A stretch of 64,000 bases of DNA from Chloroflexota bacterium. GTDB lineage: Bacteria; Chloroflexota; Anaerolineae; Aggregatilineales; Phototrophicaceae. The stretch lies in assembly GCA_011523545.1 (NCBI GenBank), contig WTGN01000014.1, forward strand, positions 1 through 64,000, given 5' to 3'. The position numbers and the translations under genes are program-made. Within the stretch, counting starts at the first letter, position 1, and each line of letters begins with the position of its first letter. Of the stretch, positions 51,846 through 60,033 are shown one piece after another. Under the pieces are notes generated by a model. It had not been told where the DNA came from, searched no databases, and saw nothing but the letters and a program-made list of their open reading frames with translations.

Positions 51846-54104
51846 ATGGCAGAAACTTGGACCGCGGTCGACGGACTGCAAGCGGATATTGAAGAACTGA
51901 GAAGCAGCAACGTCTGGTTGTCGGTGGCTCCGGTGACTCCGATAGCCTTCGTGATTTATGTATTCGCGGCGCGCTTGCCGGACCCCGCAACCGGGACCCT
52001 GCCCGGACTTATTTTGCTGCTGCTGACGCCGGCTGTCTGGTGGCTGGTACATAAGTCACATTATCGCGCCGCCGCGGTGGCGCTTGTTTCGGGATTGATC
52101 TGCGTGAATCTGCTGCTGATCGAAGGGACTATTCTGGAAGAAACGGTGATGTTCCTGGCCTTGCCGGTGGGATTGTCCGCCGTGCTGATTGGCGCCCCCG
52201 TCGCCACTGTTGCGGCCGTCGCCTGCACCTTTTATCTGCTGTTCGGAGCCTCACAGATCGACGCGGTTCTGCGTAGCGTTTCGGTCATCAATCTTTGGGC
52301 GACGCTCGGGATGATCTGGCTATCGTCTCGCCCGCTGCTGCTGGCCAGGCAGTGGTTTGAAGATAGCTATGAGGAGAGCCGCGCGGCCCTGGAAAAGAGC
52401 CGCGATTATCAGTTTCAGCTACGACAAGCGATGGACGATCTGACAGAAGCCCATCACCAACTCACGCAGCTGAACCGGATGGCTCATGACCTGCGCCATC
52501 AAGCGGACGAGGCGCGCCGCTCCAAAGAGCAATTCGTCGCCAACGTGAGCCACGAATTGCGTACGCCGCTCAACATGATTATTGGTTTCAGCGAAATGGC
52601 GCTAAACTCGCCGGCAACTTATGGACCGGACATCCCCCAAGCGTTGCTGGCGGACCTGGAGATCGTGTTGCGCAACAGCCAGCACCTGTCGAGCCTGATT
52701 GACGATGTGCTCGATCTGAGCCAGATTGAAGCGGGACAAATGGCTTTGATGAAGGAGCGCGCCGCGCTCAGCGAGATCGTAGACGAGGCGGTTACGGCGG
52801 TGCGCCCCCTGTTCGACTCTAAGGGATTGACCTTGCGCCGCGATATTCCGTTGAATCTGCCTGAACTGTATTGCGATCGCGTACGCATCCGGCAAGTCTT
52901 GCTCAATCTATTGAGCAACGCGGGCCGCTTTACTGACCGAGGCGGCGTGCGGATTCGCGCGCGCCAGGAAGACAAGGCGATCATCGTCAGCGTGGCTGAC
53001 ACCGGTCCCGGCATCAGCGCTGATGAAATGGACGAGATCTTCAAACCCTTTCAGCAGATTGATGGCGCCATCCATAGTCACTGGGCGGGCAGCGGCTTAG
53101 GGTTGAGCGTCAGCAAGCATTTCGTTGAATTGCACAAAGGCAGGATGTGGCTGGAAAGCGAGCGAGGACTGGGCGCAACCTTCTATTTCCGCTTGCCGGT
53201 TGGAGAAGTCACCTCAGCGACAGCTGATGGCATGATGCGCTGGTTCTCGCCTTATTCGACCTATGTTGAGCGGACTCGCATTCCATCGCTTCCCGCGAGC
53301 GCGAATCGTCCGCGTCTGATCGTGGTTGAAGACGGCAGCGCCCTAAGCAGACTACTCTCCCGCTACTTGAACAATGTCGAGTTGGCGCCGGTGACCAGCG
53401 CGGAAGATGCGCTTGAGGCGATAAAGGCCTTTCCGGCACAGGCGCTGCTGGTGAACGCGACGTCGGTGGGGGAAAGCCTGGGGCGGATCGAAAATGAAAT
53501 CGCCTTGCCCTTTGGACTGCCGGTCATCGTCTGCTCGCTGCCGGACCTTGGCGCTGCCGCCGATTCCCTTAGCGCGGACGACTACTTGATCAAGCCGATC
53601 TCGCGGGAGGATCTGCTGGCGGCGCTGGATCGCCTTGAGAATGAGGTCAACACGATTCTGATTGTGGACGATGAGCCGGATGTATTGCGCTTGTTCCGGC
53701 GCATGCTGGCATCGGCCGGGCGGAATTACCGCGTGCTGCGGGCGTCCAGCGCGAGACAGGCGCGGCAGATCATGGTTGATACGACGCCGGATGTGGTCTT
53801 GTCCGACCTGATCATGCCGGAGCAGGACGGCTATCAGCTTATCGCGGAGATGCGGGCAGATCCGGCGTTACGGGATATTCCAATCATGGTCATATCGGCG
53901 CGCGACCCCTCAAGCCAGCCGACCGTGAGCAAGTCGCTGGCCGTCGTCCGCGGCGGCGGCATTAGCATTGCCCAGCTTCTGACGATGGTGGAGTCGCTGG
54001 TCAGCGCCTTATCCCCGGGGGCGGTCAACTTGCGCGTCGAGGGCGGCGAGGAGCCCGCGCTGGCTGAGGGGCTTGCTCAGGAAGCCAGCGGCGCCCAGGC
54101 TTAG
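51846..54104 (+). CDS. hybrid sensor histidine kinase with two receiver domains
   Basis: A 752-residue membrane kinase. Residues 28-165 hold five or six membrane segments without a recognised sensor domain; 170-228 is a coiled coil. HisKA has the phosphorylated histidine in NVSHELRTPLN (about 236); HATPase has LLNLLSNAGRF, VADTGPGIS and GSGLGLSVSKHF. Two receivers follow. The first (about 485-605) is degenerate, with LLVNATS where the phospho-aspartate should be. The second (about 608-730) has VVLSDLIMP with the aspartate but lacks the conserved lysine of the KP motif. The 3' end overlaps the convergent regulator gene by 96 bases. It may control the sugar importer operon at 55368. Confidence 0.92.
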   Translation: MAETWTAVDGLQADIEELRSSNVWLSVAPVTPIAFVIYVFAARLPDPATGTLPGLILLLLTPAVWWLVHKSHYRAAAVALVSGLICVNLLLIEGTILEETVMFLALPVGLSAVLIGAPVATVAAVACTFYLLFGASQIDAVLRSVSVINLWATLGMIWLSSRPLLLARQWFEDSYEESRAALEKSRDYQFQLRQAMDDLTEAHHQLTQLNRMAHDLRHQADEARRSKEQFVANVSHELRTPLNMIIGFSEMALNSPATYGPDIPQALLADLEIVLRNSQHLSSLIDDVLDLSQIEAGQMALMKERAALSEIVDEAVTAVRPLFDSKGLTLRRDIPLNLPELYCDRVRIRQVLLNLLSNAGRFTDRGGVRIRARQEDKAIIVSVADTGPGISADEMDEIFKPFQQIDGAIHSHWAGSGLGLSVSKHFVELHKGRMWLESERGLGATFYFRLPVGEVTSATADGMMRWFSPYSTYVERTRIPSLPASANRPRLIVVEDGSALSRLLSRYLNNVELAPVTSAEDALEAIKAFPAQALLVNATSVGESLGRIENEIALPFGLPVIVCSLPDLGAAADSLSADDYLIKPISREDLLAALDRLENEVNTILIVDDEPDVLRLFRRMLASAGRNYRVLRASSARQARQIMVDTTPDVVLSDLIMPEQDGYQLIAEMRADPALRDIPIMVISARDPSSQPTVSKSLAVVRGGGISIAQLLTMVESLVSALSPGAVNLRVEGGEEPALAEGLAQEASGAQA

Positions 54105-55232
54105 GGCCAGATCGCGCTGCGGCAAGATGGTGCAGACGATGACGGGCCGGTCGCCGAGGTCGGGATGCGCGCGAAAGCGGCCGAGCAGCTCCCAGCCGTC
54201 AATGTCTTGCAGCAGCACATCCAGCAGGATGACATCGGGCATGGTCTCTTCGGCCAGCGCCAGCGAAGCTGCGGGATCGCTTTCGGCCAGCAGTCGGTAT
54301 TGTGTATCAGCGGTGTAACGCTGAAGCAGCTGCAGCGTATCGGGATTGTCATCGATCGCCAGCACGGTAATCTGCCTGTCAGTCGGCAGCGTGAGGCGCA
54401 ATACGCAGACTTGATCGCCGACCGAATCCGAATTGTGATGCAGTGATCCGCCAGAGAAACCGACCAGCTCGCGCGCCACGCTTAAGCGCTCCGCCCCCAT
54501 TTCAGCCGCCGTCGAAGCCAGCGCGCCATAGCCGCTGACCGATACCGACACATGCCGCTCGCCCGGCTGATGCTCGGCGCGGATGACCAACTGTCCTTCC
54601 TCCAGCCAATCCAGGGCTACCGTGAGGATGTTCAGCAGCGCCTGCCGCGTCGGTACCAACTGCAGGGCCAGCTTTGGCAGCCCTTCGCTCGGCTCGTATG
54701 CGTACTCAATCTCGGATGACTGAAGCACCGGTTCGGCGGTATCCAGAGCCGATCGAATCAGCGTCTCAACTGCCACCGATTCGCGGGAGAAAGCAGCCTG
54801 TGACCAAGCCAGCTCGTCACCGAGCGCTTGTGGTCTCGGCGCTTTGGCTGGCTGGTCGCTTGCCAGCTTGTAGCGCGTCCAGATAAGGTCCGCCAGCACA
54901 GCCAGCGCCCGTTTTTCCTGCCGGCGCAACTGGCGCACGCTCAGACCCAGATCGGCGCCGACTTCGAACTGTGTAAGCTGTTCCGTAAAGCGACCGTGCA
55001 GGATATGATAATAGCGCCAGGACCTTGATTGAGCCGGCACATCATCGGCCGGTTTGAGCGATTCGATAGTTTCCAGCAAGAGGCGCCGCAGGGCGACGAT
55101 GGCGTCGGCGCGCGTCTCCAGACCGAGGAGCGCCATCAGCCGGCTGTCGCGCAGGGCGGCCGGATCGTACAAGTGCGTCAGCGCCGCGCGCAACTCATGT
55201 TCAAAGGCAGAGCGGTCAATCTCCGTTGTCAT
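54009..55232 (-). CDS. response regulator with HTH-like, degenerate kinase-ATPase-like and receiver domains
   Basis: A 407-residue soluble protein. About residues 90-135 contain a helix-turn-helix-like segment (QFEVGADLGLSVRQLRRQEK). Residues 160-280 resemble a worn HATPase domain (LLNILTVALDWLEEGQLVIR, ERLSVARELVGFSGGSLH) without the usual N and G1 boxes. Residues 290-400 are a normal receiver: VLAIDDN, VILLDVLLQDIDGWELL with the phospho-aspartate, VIVCTIL and FLSKPL. This order is unusual. The last 96 bases overlap the kinase gene on the other strand. Three GGACAT repeats lie over and before its start codon, which suggests self-regulation. Confidence 0.82.
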   Translation of the reverse strand: MTTEIDRSAFEHELRAALTHLYDPAALRDSRLMALLGLETRADAIVALRRLLLETIESLKPADDVPAQSRSWRYYHILHGRFTEQLTQFEVGADLGLSVRQLRRQEKRALAVLADLIWTRYKLASDQPAKAPRPQALGDELAWSQAAFSRESVAVETLIRSALDTAEPVLQSSEIEYAYEPSEGLPKLALQLVPTRQALLNILTVALDWLEEGQLVIRAEHQPGERHVSVSVSGYGALASTAAEMGAERLSVARELVGFSGGSLHHNSDSVGDQVCVLRLTLPTDRQITVLAIDDNPDTLQLLQRYTADTQYRLLAESDPAASLALAEETMPDVILLDVLLQDIDGWELLGRFRAHPDLGDRPVIVCTILPQRDLALSLGAAGFLSKPLSQRGLLAALDAQVDRPRG

Positions 55233-55258
55233 GTCCTCTGTATGTCCGCTATATGTCC
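55231..55258 (-). promoter_or_regulatory. three GGACAT repeats at 11-base spacing
   Basis: On the minus strand GGACAT occurs at 55253-55258, 55242-55247 and 55231-55236, each 11 bases apart, about one helical turn. A fourth lies at 55288-55293. The last copy includes the ATG of the response regulator gene. Direct repeats in phase are typical operator arrangements for response regulators. Confidence 0.5.
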
Positions 55259-55317
55259 GCTGCTAGTCCAAATCTCAATCCGAAGGGATGTCCATTACGA
55301 TAGTATCCAATAGTGAA

Positions 55318-55343
55318 GCCAAGCGCATCTTGTCAAGCTTGGC
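55318..55343 (+). promoter_or_regulatory. inverted repeat in the leader of the sugar importer operon
   Basis: GCCAAGC, twelve bases, GCTTGGC: a perfect 7-bp inverted repeat ending 24 bases before the ATG of the binding-protein gene. It could be an operator or a leader hairpin. The ribosome site GGAGGAG follows. Confidence 0.4.
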
Positions 55344-55367
55344 ATAGTCTTTTGGAGGAGAAGAAAG

Positions 55368-56663
55368 ATGAATCACAGAACAGTTTTAGGCTTCGTAGCC
55401 TTAGTATTGGTGTTCACCATATTGGGCAGCGCTGCCGCCCAAGACCCGGTGCAAATCCTGTATTGGGATCAGGTAAGTAGCGATGATACGCAAGCGGTTA
55501 TTGACACGATAGTCGCGAACTTTGAGGAGGCGCACCCGAACATCAAGATCACGCGCGAAGTTTATACCCTGGAACAGCTGACAGACATCTCCAGGACATC
55601 CATTGAGGCGGGCGAAGGTCCCGACATCCTGTATTACGACTCGGGCCCGGCCTTCGGCGGCATCCTTGGTAATGCCGGCCTACTCCTGTCGCTTGAAGAG
55701 GCTTATGTTACCTATAACTGGGACGAGCGACTCGTGTCCGTGTCCAGAGATTGGACGACCTACGGCGGGACGGTATATGGCGTTGGCCATGAATTTGAAG
55801 CGCAAGGCTTCTATTGGAACAAGCGGATCTTCGCCGACGAAGGCCTCGAAATACCGGCGACATTTGAAGAGATGGTCGCATTGTGTGGGACTTTCCGCGA
55901 GCTCGGCTACGATCCGCCGATGGCGGCGGGCTGGGCTGATTGGGGCGGTTTCCCCATTTCCCACAATTGGTACAACGTCCTCGCCAACTCTGTTCCGAGC
56001 GACAAGGTTGCGGCTGCGATCTCCGGCGAATATCCCTTTAACTCGCCCGATATTGTCGCTTCCTTAGACTTGGTCGTTGAATTAGTCGAGGCCGACTGCT
56101 ACGACGAGCAGGGTGCGGCAACCAGTTTCCTCGATGGCAATGCGAAGTTTTACACCGGGCAAGCGCCCATGATGCTGATGAGCACCTGGGCGATGCAGTT
56201 CTTCACCGACGAGATCACGGACGATTTCGGCTTCATGATCTTGCCGCCGATCGAAGGTGGCGAACAGACAATGATCCAATTGATGGGCGCCGTCTGGTAC
56301 ATCATTGGCGACACCGAACACCCGGAAGAGACTTTGACATTCCTGAACTATCTAGTGTCTGAGGAAGCGCATCGGCTTTGGGTTGAGGGCGCCAAGCTGC
56401 TGCCCGGCGTCACCGGCGTCGACTTTAGCGACTACGATGTACGGCCCGTCTACCGCGATTTCCTCAACCTTGTCTCAGGTTGGGACGGGCCAGTGGGCTA
56501 TCATCTTGATGTGCTGACGCCGGCGAACTTCAATACCACGCTGTTTGAAAGCACTGTCGAGCTGGCTGCGGGCCGGTTGACGTCTCAAGAAGTGGCCGAC
56601 CGCATCAACGTCGAAATGGAAAGAGCAGTCGAGGACGGCAGACACGCCGATATCACGGGGTAG
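55368..56663 (+). CDS. sugar ABC transporter substrate-binding protein
   Basis: A 431-residue family-1 binding protein with a signal peptide (FVALVLVFTILGSAAAQ). Mature landmarks are VQILYWDQVSSDDTQAVIDT, FEEAHPNIKITREVY, GEGPDILYYDSGPAF, YGVGHEFEAQGFYWNKRIF and MLMSTWAMQFF. Start ATG 55368 has GGAGGAGAAG upstream. It opens the operon binding protein, two permeases, MDR dehydrogenase and isomerase/ThuA pairs. A cluster of palindromic repeats separates it from its permeases, possibly setting the usual excess of binding protein over permease. Confidence 0.92.
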   Translation: MNHRTVLGFVALVLVFTILGSAAAQDPVQILYWDQVSSDDTQAVIDTIVANFEEAHPNIKITREVYTLEQLTDISRTSIEAGEGPDILYYDSGPAFGGILGNAGLLLSLEEAYVTYNWDERLVSVSRDWTTYGGTVYGVGHEFEAQGFYWNKRIFADEGLEIPATFEEMVALCGTFRELGYDPPMAAGWADWGGFPISHNWYNVLANSVPSDKVAAAISGEYPFNSPDIVASLDLVVELVEADCYDEQGAATSFLDGNAKFYTGQAPMMLMSTWAMQFFTDEITDDFGFMILPPIEGGEQTMIQLMGAVWYIIGDTEHPEETLTFLNYLVSEEAHRLWVEGAKLLPGVTGVDFSDYDVRPVYRDFLNLVSGWDGPVGYHLDVLTPANFNTTLFESTVELAAGRLTSQEVADRINVEMERAVEDGRHADITG

Positions 56664-56880
56664 GTGATACCCCCTGTAAATGCGGTGTAGGGGCGACTCG
56701 GTGAGTCGCCCACAGCCGCACGAGGGTAGATGTAGGGGCGACCAACCTCTGCGCGTAGACACTGCAGGTCGGTCGCCCGCGCCCGTGATTTCTGATGTGT
56801 CGGATGCGGGCGACATAATATGTCGCCCCTACAGTCGTATTTTATACAGATTGTGTAGGGGCGAGCCTTGGCTCGCCCGC
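56657..56880. repeat. cluster of four palindromic repeats and a small hairpin
   Basis: After a small hairpin GGGGTA/TACCCC overlapping the stop codon (56657-56673), four family members follow: 56686-56712 (GGGCGACTC/GAGTCGCCC), 56730-56783 (GGGCGACC arms with CTGCGCGTAGACACTGC in the loop), 56808-56833 (GGGCGACATA/TATGTCGCCC) and 56853-56880 (GGGCGAGCC/GGCTCGCCC). Orientation alternates by the flanking TGTAG/CTACA. No gene is seen in this 248-base gap. Confidence 0.8.
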
Positions 56881-56911
56881 AGCGCACGACTTAGAACTTG
56901 GACATGGTAAC

Positions 56912-57817
56912 GTGACCGACAGCATGCGCCAATTCTTCGCCAATCGGAAGCTGCGCGATTACGCGATTGGTTACGCCTTTGTCATCCCGGCGCTGGTGAT
57001 GTATGTCATTTTCGTCGTCTATCCGTTCTTTTACACCATCTACCTCAGTCTTACCAAATGGGATGGCGCCAAGCCGGTCAAAGAGTTTGTCGGCTTGCTC
57101 AATTATGAGAGGCTCTTCGCCGATCCACGGCTGTGGAGCGCGCTGAGCCACAACTTGATCTGGATCGTGCTGGGCACGGTGACGCCAGTCGCAATCGGCT
57201 TGTTCCTGGGCGTGCTGCTTTGGCGCGGCGTGCGCGGCATGGTCTTCTTCCGCACCGTTTACTTTTTGCCGGTGGTGCTCGCGCCGGTCGCCGTCGGCAT
57301 CATCTGGAAGTGGATATACAATCCGCAATTTGGCCCCATTAATTCGACGCTGAGGGCGGTCGGCTTGGACGTTCTGGCGAAAGGCTGGCTGGGCGACCCC
57401 TATTTGGCGCTGCCCGCTATAATCCTGGCCGGCGTATGGGGTTATTTCGGCTTCTGCTTTGTCGTCATTATGGCCGGCTTGCAGAACATCGACATGGAGC
57501 AGATCGACGCCGCGCTGGTCGATGGCGCCAATGGTCCACAGCGCCTGTGGTATATCATCATTCCCGGTTTGCGGCATGTACTCACGATGATCACCGCCTT
57601 TACACTCATCCTGGGTGTCAACGTCTTCGACATAATCTGGATCACCACCCGCGGCGGTCCTGGCCGCGCGACTCACGTCATCGCCACCTATACCTATAAC
57701 ACCGCCTTTCGCGAAAGCTACGTCGGCTATGGCTCGGCGCTGGCGATCGTGATGGGGCTGGTGTCGCTGGTCGTGTCGTTCATATTTATTTCTATTCGCG
57801 AGCGGGGAGGCGATTAA
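56912..57817 (+). CDS. sugar ABC transporter permease (MalF-like)
   Basis: A 301-residue six-helix permease. YAFVIPALVMYVIFVVYPFF, the region TVYFLPVVLAPVAVGIIWKW and the EAA-type loop DAALVDGANGPQRLWYIIIP are standard. Start is GTG 56912; ATG 56924, four codons later, is the alternative, and neither has a strong ribosome site. Partner of the permease starting four bases after its stop codon. Confidence 0.9.
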   Translation: MTDSMRQFFANRKLRDYAIGYAFVIPALVMYVIFVVYPFFYTIYLSLTKWDGAKPVKEFVGLLNYERLFADPRLWSALSHNLIWIVLGTVTPVAIGLFLGVLLWRGVRGMVFFRTVYFLPVVLAPVAVGIIWKWIYNPQFGPINSTLRAVGLDVLAKGWLGDPYLALPAIILAGVWGYFGFCFVVIMAGLQNIDMEQIDAALVDGANGPQRLWYIIIPGLRHVLTMITAFTLILGVNVFDIIWITTRGGPGRATHVIATYTYNTAFRESYVGYGSALAIVMGLVSLVVSFIFISIRERGGD

Positions 57818-57821
57818 CGTC

Positions 57822-58700
57822 GTGGCGAATGATGTAGGGGCGAGCTATCAGGTCGCCCGCAGCCCGCGCAAGCCCCTGGGCTTACGGATCGCCAGAGGCG
57901 CCCAGTACGGCCTGCTGATCCTTTTCGCCCTCTACGTGCTGGTGCCCTTCATGTGGGTGATCTTCACCGCACTGAAGTCGAATCTCGAGATTGCCCAAGA
58001 TCCGCTGGGGCTCCCGCCGAACTGGCGCTTTGAGAATCTTGCGCAAGCTTGGAACCAAGGAAAGTTCGGCCGCTATTTCGCCAACAGCGTGATTGTGACC
58101 GTTCCGATTGTCTTACTGGTTGTGAGCCTGTCTTGCCTGGCCGGTTACGGTTTGGCGCGTCTTAAGATGCCGGGAAGAATGCTCATCTTTTATTTCTTTT
58201 TGGTCGGGCTGATGGTACCCTTCACGGCGATCATGATCCCGCTCTTTTATATCTTGCGCGACATCGGCGTGCTGGGCACCTATTGGGCGATGATCTTGCC
58301 GCAGACGGCGATATCGCTGCCTTTCGGCATTTTCTTCATGCGCGCCTTTTTCAGCGGCCTGCCTTACGATTTGACCGACGCCGCCAAGATCGACGGCTGC
58401 AACGATTTCGGCGTCTTCCGCCGCGTGATGCTGCCGCTGGCCGGACCGGCCGTGGCCGCTCTGGTGGTCTTCAACTTCATGGGCGCCTGGAACGCCTTCC
58501 TGCTGCCCTTGATCTATTTGCAATCCGACAAGCTGCGGCCGATCATGACCGGCATGATGTACTTCACCACCCGCTGGGGACCCGATTACAGCATGTCCAT
58601 GGCCGGCACGCTCATCGTCATGCTGCCTATTATGCTGGTGTATCTGGTCTTCCAGCGTCAGTTCATCCAGGGCCTGACGGCGGGCGCGGTGCGGGGTTGA
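57822..58700 (+). CDS. carbohydrate ABC transporter permease (MalG-like), N-terminus encoded by a repeat
   Basis: A 292-residue permease. From residue 17 on it is a normal MalG-type protein (YGLLILFALYVLVPFMWVIF, EAA-type loop TDAAKIDGCNDFGVFRRVML, FQRQFIQGLTAGAVRG). Codons 5-14 (VGASYQVARS) are encoded by a copy of the TGTAGGGGCG palindrome at 57833-57863. The start appears to be GTG 57822, with GGGGAGG about 12 bases upstream. The repeat has thus become part of the cytoplasmic N-terminal tail. A later start inside the repeat or after it cannot be excluded. Confidence 0.9.
   Translation: MANDVGASYQVARSPRKPLGLRIARGAQYGLLILFALYVLVPFMWVIFTALKSNLEIAQDPLGLPPNWRFENLAQAWNQGKFGRYFANSVIVTVPIVLLVVSLSCLAGYGLARLKMPGRMLIFYFFLVGLMVPFTAIMIPLFYILRDIGVLGTYWAMILPQTAISLPFGIFFMRAFFSGLPYDLTDAAKIDGCNDFGVFRRVMLPLAGPAVAALVVFNFMGAWNAFLLPLIYLQSDKLRPIMTGMMYFTTRWGPDYSMSMAGTLIVMLPIMLVYLVFQRQFIQGLTAGAVRG
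57833..57863 (+). repeat. palindromic repeat inside the start of a permease gene
   Basis: TGTAGGGGCGA, loop, TCGCCCGCAG. The arms GGGGCGA and TCGCCC match the intergenic family. The copy is in frame and free of stop codons, adding about ten residues to the permease N-terminus. Confidence 0.65.
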
Positions 58701-58915
58701 TGGGCCAATCGCAAAAAGGACACAAAGGGCACAAAGATTTTTACCACCGAGGACACCGAGAATATTGAGGGCACCGAGGGAATTGTCCACAGAGAGGAGG
58801 ACGCAAGGGCGCGTAGACACTGACCACCGACACTGCCCGTCGGCTCGCCCCTACGAATTTCTAATTTTGAGGTTGATTGGTCGGCGCCGGAGCGCTTTAC
58901 GGAGAAGGGAACACT
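58701..58915. repeat. short-period repeats and repeat fragments before the MDR gene
   Basis: This 215-base gap has a degenerate 9-10-base periodic tract at about 58716-58790 (GGACACAAAGGGCACAAAG, then CCGAGGACACCGAG and variants), a type common in environmental genomes. The fragment GCGTAGACACTGACC follows at 58811-58825, and a partial palindrome arm GGCTCGCCCCTACGA ends near 58856. GGAGAAGGG precedes the next ATG. No gene is seen. Confidence 0.6.
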
Positions 58916-60001
58916 ATGCCAATAAAGGCGATTTTCAACGAAGACCACGAGGCGGTTCTGCGGGAATACGACGAGCGCCCGCTGCAGCCCAATGAAGTGC
59001 GCATCCAGACCGAGTACGCCTCGGGCAAACACGGGACGACCCTGCACATGATGGACGGCCGCAACCGGCAGGGACAGCGTTGGGATGAAGAGAATCGCCT
59101 CTATATCCCGACCGATGAGCCGGATCCTGATCCAGTGCCCGACTCCCTAGTCGGCACCAGCGGTGTCGGCGTCATCATCGAAGCGGGGGCGGATGTCCGC
59201 GACTGGAGAGTCGGCGATCGCGTGTTCGGCTTCATGGACATCAGCGAGACGAATGTCATCACTGTCGATCGTCCGGACGACTTCATCTGGCCCGGCTTTG
59301 CCGAGCCGTCGCCTTGGCTGATCTGGGAATTGGGCGATCTCGATCCTCTTGACGCTTTGTGCTTCGAGCCGGCATATGTGGCAGTCAACAGCGTCCGCGA
59401 ATCCAATGTCCGCTTCGGCGATGCGGTGGCTGTGGTCGGCCTGGGCGCGATTGGCCTGCTGACGATCAAAGTGGCCGCGCTGGCCGGGGCTGACGTGTTA
59501 TTCGCCGTCGACCCGATTGCCAAACGCCGCAAGCTGGCGCAGGACTACGGCGCGCATCACGTCATCGATCCATTTGCCTGCGATGCGGCGCTCGAGATCA
59601 AAGAGATGACCGATGGCGGGGTTGATGTGGCGATTGAAATCAGCGGGAATTATGCCGCCTTGGACACGGCCATTCGGGCGGCGCGCTTTGGCGGAACGGT
59701 CTGCCAGGCCGGTGCTATCGCAGGCAATGCGGCCGAGTTGTGGCTGGGCCGCGAATTCCTGACCAACAGCCTCAGGATGATCGTTCCGCGCGGCAATGGC
59801 GCGATGGAATTCGCGCCGAGTGATTATCCCTTGTGGGATCAGTATCGGGTATTCGATACCATTGTAAGTATGATGAAGCAGGACAAATTGACAGTTCCCG
59901 GTTTGATTGACCCGCTGGTTTCCATCGAGGACTTCCCGGAGACATTCGAGCTGATCAAGCACAATCCGAGCGAGGTCGTCAAATATGGCGTGCGCTTCTA
60001 A
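58916..60001 (+). CDS. MDR-superfamily dehydrogenase (zinc-independent type)
   Basis: A 361-residue medium-chain dehydrogenase. The Rossmann motif VVGLGAIGLLTIKVAALAGA is near 180 and is followed by FAVDPIAKRRKLAQDYGA, favouring NAD. The GHE and CGSD zinc motifs of alcohol dehydrogenases are replaced by ASGKHGT and SLVGTSGVGVI, so catalytic zinc binding is doubtful. The likely substrates are polyols or sugars. GGAGAAGGGAACACT precedes ATG 58916; the frame extends upstream into repeats and is not used. It follows the sugar permeases and precedes the isomerase/ThuA pairs. Confidence 0.85.
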   Translation: MPIKAIFNEDHEAVLREYDERPLQPNEVRIQTEYASGKHGTTLHMMDGRNRQGQRWDEENRLYIPTDEPDPDPVPDSLVGTSGVGVIIEAGADVRDWRVGDRVFGFMDISETNVITVDRPDDFIWPGFAEPSPWLIWELGDLDPLDALCFEPAYVAVNSVRESNVRFGDAVAVVGLGAIGLLTIKVAALAGADVLFAVDPIAKRRKLAQDYGAHHVIDPFACDAALEIKEMTDGGVDVAIEISGNYAALDTAIRAARFGGTVCQAGAIAGNAAELWLGREFLTNSLRMIVPRGNGAMEFAPSDYPLWDQYRVFDTIVSMMKQDKLTVPGLIDPLVSIEDFPETFELIKHNPSEVVKYGVRF

Positions 60002-60033
60002 ATGACACAGCTTATTGAAAAAGGAGAAATGTG

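Noticed and set aside
57835..58700. Later start for the MalG-like permease, excluding the repeat
   Set aside because: No ATG or GTG with a ribosome site follows the repeat before the first membrane helix, so the GTG at 57822 stays preferred.
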